A stretch of 64,000 bases of DNA from Monilinia fructicola. Its lineage: Eukaryota > Ascomycota > Leotiomycetes > Helotiales > Sclerotiniaceae. Shown here piece by piece: positions 23,111 to 35,929 of the stretch (its first letter is position 1; each line of letters starts with the position of its first letter). The notes beneath the pieces were generated by a model. It saw only the letters and a program-made list of their open reading frames with translations, had not been told where the DNA came from and did no database searches. The stretch covers positions 1,302,001 to 1,366,000 of the forward strand of contig VICG01000009.1 in NCBI GenBank assembly GCA_008692225.1, read 5' to 3'. Made by a program: the position numbers and the translations under genes.

Positions 23111-24329
23111 TAGTCCTAGTTCTGAGACGGAATATGTTGGAGATTTATATGATATGATAGATGTCAGTACAAATCCCCAGCCCAATGATGTTTCTGAGCG
23201 AAACTGATATTCCTGGACTTGAAACCGAAGATAATTTCTCTTCCGTCAAGGTGTTTGCAGAGGGTTAGAATGACAAGCGCAACCCAATTTATGTTCAGCT
23301 CAGGAGCCAAATCCATCCTTTTTCTTTTTCTTTTTCTGTTTCTTTTGAAAGCATACTGATTTTCCTACATCTGGATTGACCAGATGATATCTTCAAATAA
23401 GCCTTCAAATTTTGAGTGAAACACACTTCACTGTTAGGTGTAAATAGTGGCAAAGTATTTGACATCTAAGGAGAAGATAAGAGAGCTACAATAAGAGGTT
23501 GTTTGCCGCATGGGTCTTTTTTCTAAGCCATGTTAAGGTACCGGTCCAAGTGGATATAGAAAATCCATCATATTATCCTGATCATTAATTAGGGGCTGGA
23601 GTCATGTAAGCAGCATGGCATTGAGTTTACGGTAATCTTGGGAAACAGGTCATCAATTGATAGACTTCCCTTGAGGACACTCCATCAGGGCTGACTGGCA
23701 TAATTCAGAAGTCAGAGGATGAAAAGCTCACAACACACTGCAGAATGAAGTCGCTCTAGGCAAAATTTAGACTTTTGTCGGATATCAGTATCACTCTTGA
23801 CTAATCAACGGGTCATATTCTGAGAGCGATGCTAATTCTGGTGCTTTTTATTCTATTAGAGTATGAAATCTCTATACTGACATGTTGTATTGTTCAGGGC
23901 GAAATAGGCCCCAATACTGAACCAAAAACAGAGCAAACTAGTGACACCATTAAGTACCTGCTCTTTGCACATCAATCGCACAACTGCCCTCATATTCCAC
24001 GCAGGTATCCCCGGCTAGATTGAAACATGAATGAATACCTCCAGATGAGAAAGCATCCTGCATGTCTATATCAACCTCAATCGTTGCATCTTGGACTAAT
24101 TAGAATTTTCCTGCGTAGCTTGAAAGTTTGCCATATCACTTTGATCATCCCTAACCATATTCGGGCCACCTTCAACATCAGAGGTTCCCGGATCGATATC
24201 TTGCTCATCATCGTTTCCTTCATAGTTCGATGCGCTGACAGAACCAACAGAGCCATTTTCTCATGTGTTCTGTCCCCAATTCAACACATCGTTTTCATCA
24301 TCTTACCTGTCATCGTCCACATCAACATG
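23111..24329. other. Intergenic, no gene seen
   Basis: 1.2 kb with a TTTTTC-rich tract at about 23315-23348 and no supported coding region. The long plus-strand frame at 24027-24500 mostly overlaps the antisense of paralogue 4 and has no support of its own. Confidence 0.5.
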
Positions 24330-26213
24330 TTAATCACCTGCCTCAGAGCCCTCAGATCTGGTGGATGTTGCAGCATCTTTTTCAGAATCGGAGTGGTATT
24401 CACGGTCCTCTTCGTTGATGCTTTCATCTCCCTCAGGTGCGTCCCAGTGGATCATTTCATGGACAGGAATGGAATTTATATCAACCTCGCGAACTGTTGA
24501 CTTTAGATCCCCCGCATAAAGCTTCTTTCGAGCCTCTCTAATGGTAAGGTACTGGATATCCATATCATCCACGGCCTCCTTGTAGTTATCCACGAAACGG
24601 CACCACCATTGCTTCTCATAAGCCATATCGCACAGCTTCATGGCTTGTTCTCGTGGAAGACCTTCGTAGCGAGTGTTGAAGAGGAGTTTTTGCTTTCTGA
24701 TAGCAAACTTTGTAGCGGGTTCCAGTGTTCGTGTAAAGCTGGCCGCATAATCCTCGAGCAGGACTATGGCTTTCGTTGCTGTATCTACACAATTCTTGTG
24801 GAATTCGTGGTGTGGCGCAAAGAGACAGCCCTTCGTCTTCTCAGTCTTGATAAATTCAACCAAATTCTTGAATGCAGCTTCGATGGCCTGGTACTGGGGT
24901 TCCAGGTATCGGATGACTATGGAACGGTTGAGCTTTAACTTTTCCATATCTTCCCCCATCATGGCGGCCTTGGCAGCGCTGACTTTAACCTCAACAGGAT
25001 GGTTGCTGTATTTAAATGGGTTACTGGACATGAAGAATTTGGTGCAATACTCTGTGATGTCAAAATTGCTGTCTTTTATTTCCTGATCATCGATATCCAT
25101 ATCCAATTTGAACTCTTCGATTCGTTCAAAAGCTTGCGCGTAGACCAGAAGACTCTTGTACATCTCCTCAATTCTCTCAACTTCTGAATTGCCCTGAATC
25201 AGATTCACCAATCGAACCTCGTCCACTGGATCTGGCAAAATGGGTATAAATTCACCTGCAAGCGACTCTCCACTAGTGAAAGCAACATTTGGAATTTCGT
25301 GGAACTCGGCTGAGCGGATGGCAAAACGCTGAATGTTCCTGAGACATTCCAATGGAGAAAGCGTAATGACGAGTTGGGATTCGTCTCCATAAGTGTACTC
25401 GAGTTCCCAATCCCTCTCAACGCCACGGGGGACAATCAATACCTCGAGCGATTGGATGGTTGCCATGCGAATGTTTCGGCAGAATGATAGAAGCCCATTA
25501 TCCGTATTAGGATCGGCAATTTTGGCGCTCAATACAACTTTCCAGTGCTGTACATGCTTTGCTGCTGGGATAATGCTATCATCGCCTTGTCCGTCTCCGT
25601 CGGCACGATCGAGTTGCTGGGATCTGGTCAAGGCGCAAAACGTAACACGGCCTGATCCAAAGCCAAAAGATTCGTGTGGGATACACTCAATCAGAAATGT
25701 GTTACTTCCATAGAGGATGTCCATACACTCATTATATGCCTGCCTGTTGGCTCTCAGGATTGCTGGAAAGAGTCCAAATGAGGCCCGGTTATTATCCGCA
25801 GCAAGACATTCGCCGAGAAGCGGATTGCAAAGCAAATATTCCCAGATCTGCTTGCGACACTCGATTGGTATTCTTTTGAGTATTAGGCAGTCATGGACGG
25901 GAATCTCTGGATTGCCGGCAGTCGATGGCAGGTGATCTCTAAACATGGTTTGAATCACGACGAGCTGTTCTGCAGTGAGTAGCTTGGAGATTTTGTTGCT
26001 CAATGCTTCGGGGATTCCATGGATTAATGGGTTTATTTGAATGATAGCTTCTGAAGAAGAGCTCTCAGGCTTCAGGTCATTTAATGGTGTTTCAGCCTCG
26101 GAAGGTTGAATGAATTCCTGTTCGTCGGCCATGACCGCTTCCTCGATAGTTTCTTGATCAGGAGTCGTACTACGACTTGGATGCGCTGAATTCTGAGTCG
26201 TTTCAAAATCCAT
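24330..26213 (-). CDS. F-box-like family protein, paralogue 4 (intact)
   Basis: A single uninterrupted frame of 627 codons from an ATG at 26213. An acidic, Ser/Thr/Glu-rich first ~100 residues is followed by LKRIPIECRKQIWEYLLCNP (about 112-131), the F-box-like segment of this local family. Next come AILRANRQAYNECMDILYGS, HWKVVLSAK, SPLECLRNIQRFAIRSAEF, YLEPQYQAI and YKEAVDDMDIQYLTIREARK. The last ~40 residues are again acidic (SDSEKDAATSTRSEGSEAGD end). Compared with paralogue 1 it has about 58 extra N-terminal residues and a longer acidic tail. No signal peptide or membrane helix is present. The role is unknown; adaptor function in protein turnover is only suggested by the F-box-like segment. 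Confidence 0.82.
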   Translation of the reverse strand: MDFETTQNSAHPSRSTTPDQETIEEAVMADEQEFIQPSEAETPLNDLKPESSSSEAIIQINPLIHGIPEALSNKISKLLTAEQLVVIQTMFRDHLPSTAGNPEIPVHDCLILKRIPIECRKQIWEYLLCNPLLGECLAADNNRASFGLFPAILRANRQAYNECMDILYGSNTFLIECIPHESFGFGSGRVTFCALTRSQQLDRADGDGQGDDSIIPAAKHVQHWKVVLSAKIADPNTDNGLLSFCRNIRMATIQSLEVLIVPRGVERDWELEYTYGDESQLVITLSPLECLRNIQRFAIRSAEFHEIPNVAFTSGESLAGEFIPILPDPVDEVRLVNLIQGNSEVERIEEMYKSLLVYAQAFERIEEFKLDMDIDDQEIKDSNFDITEYCTKFFMSSNPFKYSNHPVEVKVSAAKAAMMGEDMEKLKLNRSIVIRYLEPQYQAIEAAFKNLVEFIKTEKTKGCLFAPHHEFHKNCVDTATKAIVLLEDYAASFTRTLEPATKFAIRKQKLLFNTRYEGLPREQAMKLCDMAYEKQWWCRFVDNYKEAVDDMDIQYLTIREARKKLYAGDLKSTVREVDINSIPVHEMIHWDAPEGDESINEEDREYHSDSEKDAATSTRSEGSEAGD

Positions 26214-28361
26214 ATCGAAGATCTGTTTTCTTTCTGATCCGTCAGTAGGTGTGATATGTAGTTGTAAGTGGCTGGTACCAGTGTCTCAAAGTTGGAAAAG
26301 AGTCTTCGGCTTTCTCCAACACCAAGATGAATAGGCCTTCAAGAGGTTTCTCCACGGCTCTGAGGTGAAATATCACAAATAGTAATAGATATCTGAAGGG
26401 GCTAACTCACGAGTAGGTATGTAGAGCTTGACAGAAAGAATTTGAAATGTGATTGTACGATTGTGTACTTGAAAAGCTTCTCTTCTGAAAGTGAAGTAGA
26501 TGTAAATCTAATTGTAAGTTACCATTTGCTCACGGATAGAGAAAAGTTATCAAAAGATTAGATAGAGAGGTGGGTAATAACAGTGGAAGAAAACTATGCG
26601 TCGATTTCGAGGGCAAAAGGAGCGATATAAATGCAAAATTCGATTTCGGTAGACGAACCTAGCGCCCAAATACAATACAGTACTTAAGTTCAATCTAATG
26701 TACTAATAGATTCACCTGAGCGTATTGAAGCGAAGTCATAACATCGAAAGACCGTGAACCGTATCTATTCCATTCACTTATAGTATATAGTTGGCTACCA
26801 TATTGTTCTGCAACCGTCTAGGAAAGAGCTTCTGATTCACTGTCTAATTTCAATTCAAGTGCAAGATATGTTGTATTCATTTACGGAGACAGATCTCTTG
26901 GCAAAATAATTAGCTCTTCATATGTGAGTAGAAATTAGAACCCTACCCCTCGCAAATGTGTCGTCTCTCTAGGACTTCCTCACCTGAAATCTCCCCGTCG
27001 GTATTACCACCTTTCTAACTCCCCAAAATAGGTCTAGTAATGGAAATGGATGAACTATCAAGCCAAGCAATGCCAGTGGCACAGAAGATGTAAGTTTCCT
27101 CTCTTAAAATCAACCTAATATGAGATGGCGCATGTCGTAATATACTTATATCAGTTTTCTCTCTATACATTTGTTTAAAGGCACAAAGTAGTGCAGTATA
27201 AAGTCTATAATTGGAAGCCTCATCATAACAACACGCATACAAAGTGAATGAGCCCCCGCCTAATTTGTGTTCCACCAAGGGGCATCTACGTATTTTTCTT
27301 CGGACCTCGAGAGGAGATCATGTTAAATGTTCCCAGATATTTCCGGGTACATCAGTCAATAAGTGAGAAAATTCTGGGAGTCCACAGTGTGATTTGATCG
27401 TACATGAAAAGCTAAAAATATGACTAGACCTAATTTTGTTATCAAATTTGTGGTATTGGTTTGTTTTGTTTGGTTTATACTTTAGGCCACCTTGAGGAGG
27501 TAATTCCACTTTGGCCTCAGAGGGAGTGTGAAGGTGTTAAGGGGAGTTTTTCGTTAAAAAAAGAAGTGAATTCATTTGAGCTTGGTGAATTATCTATATT
27601 GTGGGATTAGACAATAAAATATTCTATACGAATAGATGAATAGCATAACATTAACGATATACATGCCTCTAGATATCTACCAGTGGCCGATTAAAGGCAA
27701 TGAATTATACAAGAATAGGGATATCAAAGATATTCGAACCTAGCTCTCCGCAACAACTTTCGGGCAGACTTACAGATTAAATACTGGGCTTTTGTTTTTC
27801 CTGTTTGCTTTGAAGGTCAGCCGAGCCTGTATCATAGTTCAATTTTTCATCATGTTTGGACAAACAGGACTGCTAATACAAACAGTCTACTCGTATCGAT
27901 TGCCCTAAATAATGAAAGAGACATAAATGTAAGTTGGATGCGGCGATGAATAGACTTGGCTCCATCTCTCATAATCGCAAAAGTCTCCGCAATTAGGCGA
28001 ATGTCGAATTGAAATTGATGGAATTTCCGCGACGAATCGGGGCTGAAGCTCCATGAAAGTCTAGGTGTACATGCGTCTAGAAAACGGGGAGTTATTCTGA
28101 AGATTTGTGACAACGGTGGGGATTAGAAAACAAGGGTTCTCAGAGGAATAGATTCAGGAATGGTCTCTAGCTGAGCAAACTTGCATATTGTTAAGTATCA
28201 CTTGATGGCTTCACAATCATAAATTCCAAACAAAATCAAGATCTCAAACAAAAATTATCATTAGATATTAAAATTACTTTCATAATCCAGCAAATTGCTG
28301 GTATAAATAGAGTCATTAGAGCCAGCAAAAGCTCCTTATCTTGCCATAGCGAGTAAATCCC
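26214..28361. other. Intergenic, no gene seen
   Basis: 2.1 kb upstream of paralogue 4 and downstream of the NADase gene. Open frames of 60-90 codons lack motifs or splice continuity. Confidence 0.5.
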
Positions 28362-29352
28362 TTAGTAGCCACAAGCCTTCTGTTCTCTGTTGGTGATCAG
28401 AATAGAGAGATCTACTCTTTCTAAGAACTTATTGTCAATCAACCACTCGACAGATCTACCTTTCCCCGTGAAGAATTGTGTTGTAAGTCCCGGCTGGCCG
28501 AACCACTATATTAAAAAGAGTCAGTATTCATTTATCTTGAAAGGATATGGGATGAAGAGAAACTTTAGCGATATTTTTCGACACAATCAGGATACAGGGA
28601 TAATTCAGGAAACTGAAACGATTTGAAAATAAACGGAAAGACATACAGGTGCGATTGGCCCACCCGTGACTTCCAATTCCTTCTTAACTCGGTATACATG
28701 GTAGTTATAAGGGAACCCCGGATAGTAGGAATTATCATTCAGGTTTGAAGGTGGAAGGGAACGTTGCGAATATGGAGCATCAGCAGCCGATAAGTACGTG
28801 CCTGTGAAGATTAGTAAAGTGTTTATCTCAACAGAATCTATGGCAGAGGTGGACAAACCAGTTTCGCCGCCAAATCTATCCAAGAGCGTGCCAGGTGGTA
28901 GAAGCATGGTACCATTGATAGGATTGCCATTAACATCGGTGGAAAAGCCGTTCGTTACCTCTCCGGGGTAAATGTAAGAACCATTGCCGGCAGGATTCCA
29001 CCACTTTTTGAGAAACTCTCCCGGTGAAAGCCCGCCGAACCTATCGTAATATGATAGTTCGCTGGATAAAGGAAGATATTTTGGAAGTACCTTCGGCCCG
29101 AGTCTCCAGTCGTAGCAGAGGTATGGAGCAGAGGCCGGAAGAGCTCCTGGCTTTGTACCAGTGCAGTTACAATGGCCGTAACCGCCATCTGGAGCATCGG
29201 GTTCATCGAAAAGATGACGAGCTTCAACTGGTAGACTCTTCGCTGGGTTAGTATGCCATCACTGTGCAATTTCTGGGTTATGGTTCACTGACATGAGGAG
29301 AGGCATTGCTGATAGCCGCGACACCAGCAAGGAGAATAAGTTCAAGCTTCAT
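28362..29352 (-). CDS. Secreted NADase of the TNT (tuberculosis necrotizing toxin) fold
   Basis: Minus-strand exons 29352-29293, 29237-28859, 28801-28647 and 28505-28362 (introns 55, 57 and 141 bp) sum to 246 codons, 245 residues. An N-terminal signal peptide (first ~19 residues, MKLELILLAG start) is followed by a cysteine-containing segment. The C-terminal TNT domain shows the family's marks in order: DRFG (Arg about 141), an Arg in the SQRSLPP segment (about 160), YHVY (His about 181) and WFGQPG (Gln about 202). The last corresponds to the catalytic glutamine of the TNT family. Known fungal members are surface or conidial enzymes that cleave NAD to nicotinamide and ADP-ribose, and size and layout match them. 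All key positions look intact. The first acceptor (AG at 29239-29238) was chosen because the better-looking CAG four bases upstream breaks the frame. Confidence 0.88.
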
Positions 29353-32300
29353 TATGTAAAATTGACAATAACAGTACAAAAATACTAAAAAGGGTATCTT
29401 CAGAGCTCAAATGAATGTGGAGAACGAGAGACAAATAATTGAGATGAGGAGAGAATGAGAGGAAGCCATCGTAGATATTTATATTCGAAAGACTGACGCG
29501 GAATTCTCTATTCACACTATTTGAGTAAACATCAGACGTCAAAACAAGACCGAATAGTTTTTCCTTTAAATTAAAGCATAAATCTCCCCGTCAACTATTG
29601 GGTGGAGGAATTTACATGCATAACACAAGACAACGGCTTTCAGCCACGCCCTCTTACATAAACAAATATCTTGGCCAACTTGGCTTGCAGATGAATGCTC
29701 ACCGACGAAGCATTCCACGCCGATACATGCTCAATTCTTACTTCAAGAGCATTCATCTGGCCCACTCGAGTCTCACATGATAAGAGCGGGGAAGCTAAAT
29801 TTGAACTACAAGAAGAAGAAATTTGGTAAAGCGTGATGGACAAATATCGATAAACAAATGGGTGCAGGGTTTTTGAAAGGGCTTGAGACACATGGTAGTA
29901 ATTCTGTATCGTGAGTTGTAAGATTTATTCGGACAACAGACTGCTAATGCGACCTAACATTGCAGAGAGCTGAAACTCGCATTGGGTTCAGTCTAGGTAT
30001 ATATTGTATTCAACCACACAATTTACAGCTAGACCTTCACATTATTGGAGATCTAAAGATTTAGGTGCAGGAACAGCCAGCCCGACGAAGTAAGATCTGC
30101 ATAGATTTCAAGAGTTGAAAAGAAAAGGGCCCTAAAAAAAGGGTCAACTAATGATGATCATTTGAAGATCTTTAAGAAGTCATGTGATTGAAATTTCTGT
30201 GATTCAAATTCATCAACCTCACTTTGACTGACGAAGGGTGACAGAACACCTTACTTCCTTCGCAAACACCTAATGACGGTCTTATCGAATTAATTCTTTG
30301 TAAATATTTCGATACCATTGTTATGGCTGAAGGTTCTACAACTTTGAGAAGCTCCCCTGTGAAGCTCCAGATAGCGAGGTGAAAGAAAGTACTTATGCGT
30401 CTACGTTTCAACTGTCGCATCCTTGAAGTCCGCTGGTCTTTGAAGATAGGTCACAGAATGCATCTCGTGAGCCCAATTATCTGTCCATATGTCATGGGGC
30501 CACAGGACTCTACTCCTGCTTTCTTGTTCAAATATCATTCGATTTGGTCGTTTTTGTATTTTCCTCTAGCAAAGTTGGCTATTTTCATGAGCAGTGGAGC
30601 TACGGCTCACTGGAGTCAATTAAGTAGCAGCTGATAGCTTTCAATCCTTACACGCTTTTACTACTTTCATAATACTAATAGCATAGTTGTGCTATCAGGT
30701 GTTCTCTACTGCACCACTTCCCTCATGAATGGTTCTTGCGATACTTTGAGTCTCGTGAGAACCTGTACTATAGCTCTAGTTTCTATTGTTTCGGTATTTT
30801 TGGGCTCAATTTCCTTCAAAGTCTTCATTTGAAGCTCCAATGGGAGCTGGATGTTGTTGGCTAGTCACCTAGAAACGAGTATTGGTCGAGAGAAAGGTTG
30901 CAGTGGAGCCGGGCAATGAAAAGTTTGTTTTTTGTTTTTCCTTTGATCCTAGGGTCAATGATTCATCCAAGCTAAAACTCGCGATACATCTTTTTCTTTC
31001 CTCTACAAGTACATGTTCTAGCTTTTACCGCTGCAATACATGAGTTTGGAGATTTTTGTCAAGTGTACACAAGGCTATCAAAAGTCTCGGCCAATGGAAA
31101 CAAGATATCACAGCGGCTCATAAATCAAAATGGCAGCTCGCAATTTTAGTAGACTAGCTTTCAATCACTCAGTTGAATGGCAAGACTCGTGAGCAAGGCT
31201 GAGTTTGGACCATTCGTGGATTGGAAGTATCTGCATTCCCTTTTAAGCATTGCTCTAGTTCAAGGTTACTATTACCATAAATATTCTCCAGAGGTGAAAA
31301 AAAAAAGCATGCATGAGCCCATCGTAATTGTTTGCAATTGATGTATTTGATATACGTCGTTTCTCAAAGGAATACTTATCATTGACCAGAGCTTAGTCAA
31401 AAATGATGGAAAAAGACAAAAAATATGCTTAGGTCATACTGATCCCATAAATATCCATGGCCTCAGTCAGTTAGTTGTGTTTAGTCTTTGAGGCGAAAAG
31501 CAAAAAAAGAGGAAAACATTCTCATCAGATGAACGCAACGGTGGTAGTATAGCGTTTGATCTAATTAATCCCAGCCAGTCTCTGAGAATTTTCTGGAATT
31601 TCGGACTGATCCAAATGATACTGTTAAATTTGTTCGTAATCGGCACTTTCACTAGGTAAATAATCACTTCCGCTGGTGAAACTTCGTCGTTCTTTTTGCT
31701 TTGATTTCTTTCTTGAGGGCACTTCTACCTTTAATGTCGCAATTGATGGATTCTGTGCTAGGAAGAGCGACTTCAAGCGAGAATTTGAGTAGACTTGGAC
31801 TACCTTCCACGGGATCCAGCTCAGTTAGAATCGACTGGCAGGAAGAAAGACTTTGCAGATGAATAGTTTCGCATAACCAGCCCTTTACCCAAACCATACA
31901 TTGACTTGCCTAGTAGTTTTTATTGTTTCGGCGATGCCAGATTCACCAAATTCACTTTCATGCTAAGTTAGTGAGGCAGTCTTCCTCCGTCCAGTCTTGA
32001 GATGGTGCCTTTTACCCAGAACTAGTTTCGTTGTGTGTTAATGTATCAATTTGCATGATAACTCAGTAGGGTTACTGCTCTCTTTTTCGAGAAATGAATA
32101 CGCCATCTGATCTAGCTTTCATGGTATTAACTACCCAGCTCGCTATTCACTCTGCATTGTTCAGTACGCCAAGGTCTCAAATGCTCCGAACAGGATGAAT
32201 AATAATATTTTGTATTTGGTTATGAGTTTTGCATAATTGTGTAAAACCATGCCAATCAATTATACTGTTTTAATTCCATCAAAGAATTTAGGACGCTGTC

Positions 32301-32612
32301 ATTGCCACACTGCAGCCTGAGTTTTGGATGTCCCTTGATGCCTAGCTTTCTAAGTTCCGAGCCTTTCTAGTAGTTCTTTCCGTATTAAATAGCAAGATTC
32401 ATGGAAAGTGTGAACAATCGCCTTCAAATATGGGCATATCAACTCAGTCATGGAACTTCGACCCAAGGTAAGAAGTATCAAGTCATCCGATATAACAGTT
32501 ATATAAATATCAATTAACTTGCAAACACACAACACATCTCAACACCATAAGGCATCAGCAACCATTATCTCGGAATTGAAAGAATCATTAATAGTTAGGC
32601 CATTAACTCGAA
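29353..32612. other. Long intergenic stretch, no gene seen
   Basis: 3.3 kb between diverging NADase and DUF3632-like genes. Both promoters should lie at its ends. Frames of 60-83 codons are scattered without recognisable content. Confidence 0.5.
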
Positions 32613-33713
32613 ATGTCACTGTCAATGACGAAGGTGCCCTCTCTCAAGGGAGATGCAGGTGTGTTCGGTATGATAAATTGGCTGGATGTGGATGAGTGTT
32701 TTGAATATGAGGATACAGACATCTCGAAACAAACAAGAAAGGAAGAGATACTCGATACTATTCTCTCATTCTGTTGTGGCTGTATCAAAGATGCTCTACG
32801 CAAGCCACAGGGTGAGTCAATGGAAGCTCTTGTCAATATCTGGGATGTTTTTATGAACGTCGCCCAAATCATCGAATGGACGGACCCTTTTCATGACAGG
32901 CTAATCTGCCTATTACTCTGGACGAAAGAGTTTGAAGTCCTTCGCAGAACTATCCAACCAGAAGAGATGAATATTAGATCCTCGTGGGAATGCCATCGCT
33001 TGGTAGAAGTTGTGCATAATTCGTGGAAGGCACTAATATTTGCGCCTCATGACACACTGTCCAAGCAGTGCAATCTGGCTAGTTTCACTGCTACAGCTTT
33101 TGCAGTTGGTGCTCATGACTGGCTTGGTATAACTGCACTGTGGTACTTGCACCAAGCTCTCGAAATTTCTGACAGAATTACTGTTCGTCTTGCACCGATA
33201 ACGATTATTTGGATTCGAACCGCCGGTGCTAAGTTACTCACATTCTCAATCCTCAAAAAGAATTGGGAAAACAAGAGCTCCGACAATGGTGCCTTGGACG
33301 TGGCCTCTTTGCAAATTCCTGGAATATTGGCGCAATTTGCAGGAGTTACCTATCATGGATTCAGCTTGGAGCGTTGGTTCTTTTGGAAAGAACGGTTTGA
33401 ATGCTTATCGCTGGACGACGACGAAGAAACTCGTATTTGGGCTAGGGATACAGTCGGTTACATGACCCAGTTCGATAGTATGCTGTGCTATGGTATTTCA
33501 GAAAAGGCAAAAATGGAGGGCGATTCAACCTTAAGAGAAAAGGATAAGAATAAAAATTTGAAAACAGATGGGAGCAAGGCGAATAAAGAGGGACATGGAG
33601 ATTATAAGATTGAAGCTGATAACAATTATGATGGTCAACTGACATCGACAATGGAGATGGCGACAGCACTGGAGAATAAGAGATTGAGATTGCTTGTCCG
33701 ACAAAAGGATTGA
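32613..33713 (+). CDS. DUF3632-like fungal protein
   Basis: A single 366-codon frame with ATG at 32613; a second in-frame ATG four codons on could also serve. It is soluble and helical, with WECHRLVEVVHNSWKAL followed by NLASFTATAFAVGAHDW and ALWYLHQALE. These resemble the helical core of the fungal DUF3632 family (asparagine/aromatic-rich segment, then an ALE helix). The last ~65 residues are Lys/Asp/Asn-rich and probably disordered. No catalytic motif, signal peptide or membrane helix is seen. Family assignment is from memory of the pattern and moderately uncertain. Function is unknown. Confidence 0.72.
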   Translation: MSLSMTKVPSLKGDAGVFGMINWLDVDECFEYEDTDISKQTRKEEILDTILSFCCGCIKDALRKPQGESMEALVNIWDVFMNVAQIIEWTDPFHDRLICLLLWTKEFEVLRRTIQPEEMNIRSSWECHRLVEVVHNSWKALIFAPHDTLSKQCNLASFTATAFAVGAHDWLGITALWYLHQALEISDRITVRLAPITIIWIRTAGAKLLTFSILKKNWENKSSDNGALDVASLQIPGILAQFAGVTYHGFSLERWFFWKERFECLSLDDDEETRIWARDTVGYMTQFDSMLCYGISEKAKMEGDSTLREKDKNKNLKTDGSKANKEGHGDYKIEADNNYDGQLTSTMEMATALENKRLRLLVRQKD

Positions 33714-35929
33714 GACAGTACTCAAATACTACTAAACGTCAAAAGATTCGTATTATGGGATAGAAGCAGGATAAACATGATGCAACGAAGTCAGAATATC
33801 ATTAATAACAAGTATTTGCCACCTTCGAAGAAACAAGCATAATTGTGATTGGTCCTTCGACACATTGAACTCTCTAGGGAGCATATGTATACTGATGAAT
33901 TCAAGCTCTCCAACGATCTTCTTGGGTCTTGATTCGCCGCATCTATCAAAGCACCTCCCTTTGCCCAGATTTCTGAGTCTATGAACCCGCTGATCCAGCA
34001 GCTCAAAGGCTTGAAATACATGATATTTCACTCAGAAGTCTGATAATCTGCAATGAAGCTCCAGTTCTTTGACAGACGACCAATCAAAAGTGACAGTATA
34101 ATATATCTCAATGGGAACATAGCTAAATGTTGGCATCTAGCAATAGTATCTGGAAGTCCCGAATTCGAAACGTCGGTAGACCTGCCCAAAACCTAGACAG
34201 GAAATTTCAGTGGTGGACCTATCACATCTTTATACCAGAACTGGGGAGAATTCTGTGAATTGTGTTACCTTTCTTCTGTTTCCTTGTCTTTCAATCAATC
34301 CCTTCAATATATCTCACAGGAAGATACTACCCAAGACGTTGAGATTATCTCCCCGGCAACTAGGGAATCGCCAACGGGACAAGTAGAGTTTAAAAGTGCC
34401 ATTCTAAAGCCTTGAATTCAGCGTTCTCGTTATGCTCTCGGTTGAATAGGAGGTGCTTAGTTCTTCATCCAGAATGATTTGTTTGGGACAAATGGGAAAG
34501 GAGGGCAAACTTTGAGTCCGGTTGTTGATATATAAGCTCAAAATGCCAAGCTCCAGCCGAGATTCATTCACCCTTCCATCAATCTGGCATGAAAAATCCT
34601 TTCGAACAAACAGTTCAGAATTTTGAAATGAATCACGATTTTTTTGACTTTATACGTAGATTCAATGTTTGTTTCATTCGTGTATACTCTTCAAGTGACT
34701 GGGTATATTTGGATCATGTTAAAAAAATCGTTTCACTCCTCTGTTTGTTGTTCATCTATGATATAAGGCTGAGGCTGGGAGGGCTTTGTATCACAATTTC
34801 TTACGGACGTTGAGGCCAAAAGACCATCCCCTGTACCCCAAGTCTCTTTCAAATTTTAGGATTTTGAAGACCGCTAAAAGTGGAGACAGTCAAATTCTCT
34901 CGGGGCATCGCTCTCAGTCGTTGCCCAGCCTCCTCTTTGGAACGACGAAGAGCCGCAACGCCATAGAATTTTGGGTCAGCAGTAGTCACCCGTTCGGAGA
35001 AAGAAATAATCTGGCGTTGGGAAAATGACCAATGTGACAGCATTGGTATGTCACTGCATAAATATGGCATTATCATCAAGCCGCATTGGGACATTGGTAC
35101 ATGTCAGCTCAGCAGCTTATTTCTTGTTCGTGTAACCACACTCTTTCTGAAGAACCTCAAGATTACTCATTTTTGATATGGGGTCTCTTTTTGGCGCTCA
35201 TGACAACGTGTTTTGCGGTTCGCAACATAAGGACTATGTTACTATGGTTCGCATGGCTATGAAATAGCAGGTAGCTGAAAGGAAGGGCTGTGATCGCAGC
35301 GGTACGTCGGTGAGTATCTGAAATCATTCGAAACTGTAACACGGATAAGAACCGATTCCGAAGATAAATGAGCCTTATGGCGGCTTACACGGGCATTATT
35401 CATGGTTGAAGGCTCACACTACATGAGTTGGTGAGGGGTAAAGGCTTTGAATTGCACCACACGCGTGTATGTCTTCTCCGAAAAAGGAATGTAGAACGGC
35501 GGGCGCTTTCCTTTCGGGCATATGACTTTCTGGGCTTATTTTGGGCTTGTTTTGGGCTAAATCTTTGGGCGTACTTTGTGATTGAAAACTAAAAGGTAAC
35601 TATGAGATAGACTCTCGTGATTCATGATGTCATAATTTGTAAAGCTATACATTTACAAGCTGTTGTGAATGAGGTTGAGTTGTCCGAAACGCATACTGAG
35701 AAGCTATCTCTGCGATGAAAAGTCAAGATCGAACATTATAGTGAAGAGATAGGATTGAATATGCCATTTAATGGCCCCTGGATCCAACTGGACTGTTTCC
35801 TCATCCTTTTCTGCCAGAAATTTACGTTGAAGCATGCATAATGAAATGTAACTGAGGCCTATCAATTCGAAACACCAAAGCAAGTTGAAATATAGCACAG
35901 GCACGTACAGAGTTATGATATGAAGTCCT
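33714..35929. other. Intergenic, convergent gene ends, no gene seen
   Basis: 2.2 kb between the DUF3632-like stop and the DUF6594 stop. The small frame at 34589-34813 follows a TATATAAG at about 34528 but has no recognisable content. Nothing else is supported. Confidence 0.5.

Noticed and set aside
24027..24500. 157-codon hydrophobic plus-strand frame that looks like a membrane protein
   Set aside because: Partly antisense to paralogue 4 and without start context or splice support.
28362..29352. Alternative first acceptor (CAG at 29245-29243) for the NADase gene
   Set aside because: It has the better consensus but shifts the frame away from the signal peptide-to-TNT reading; the AG four to five bases on keeps it.
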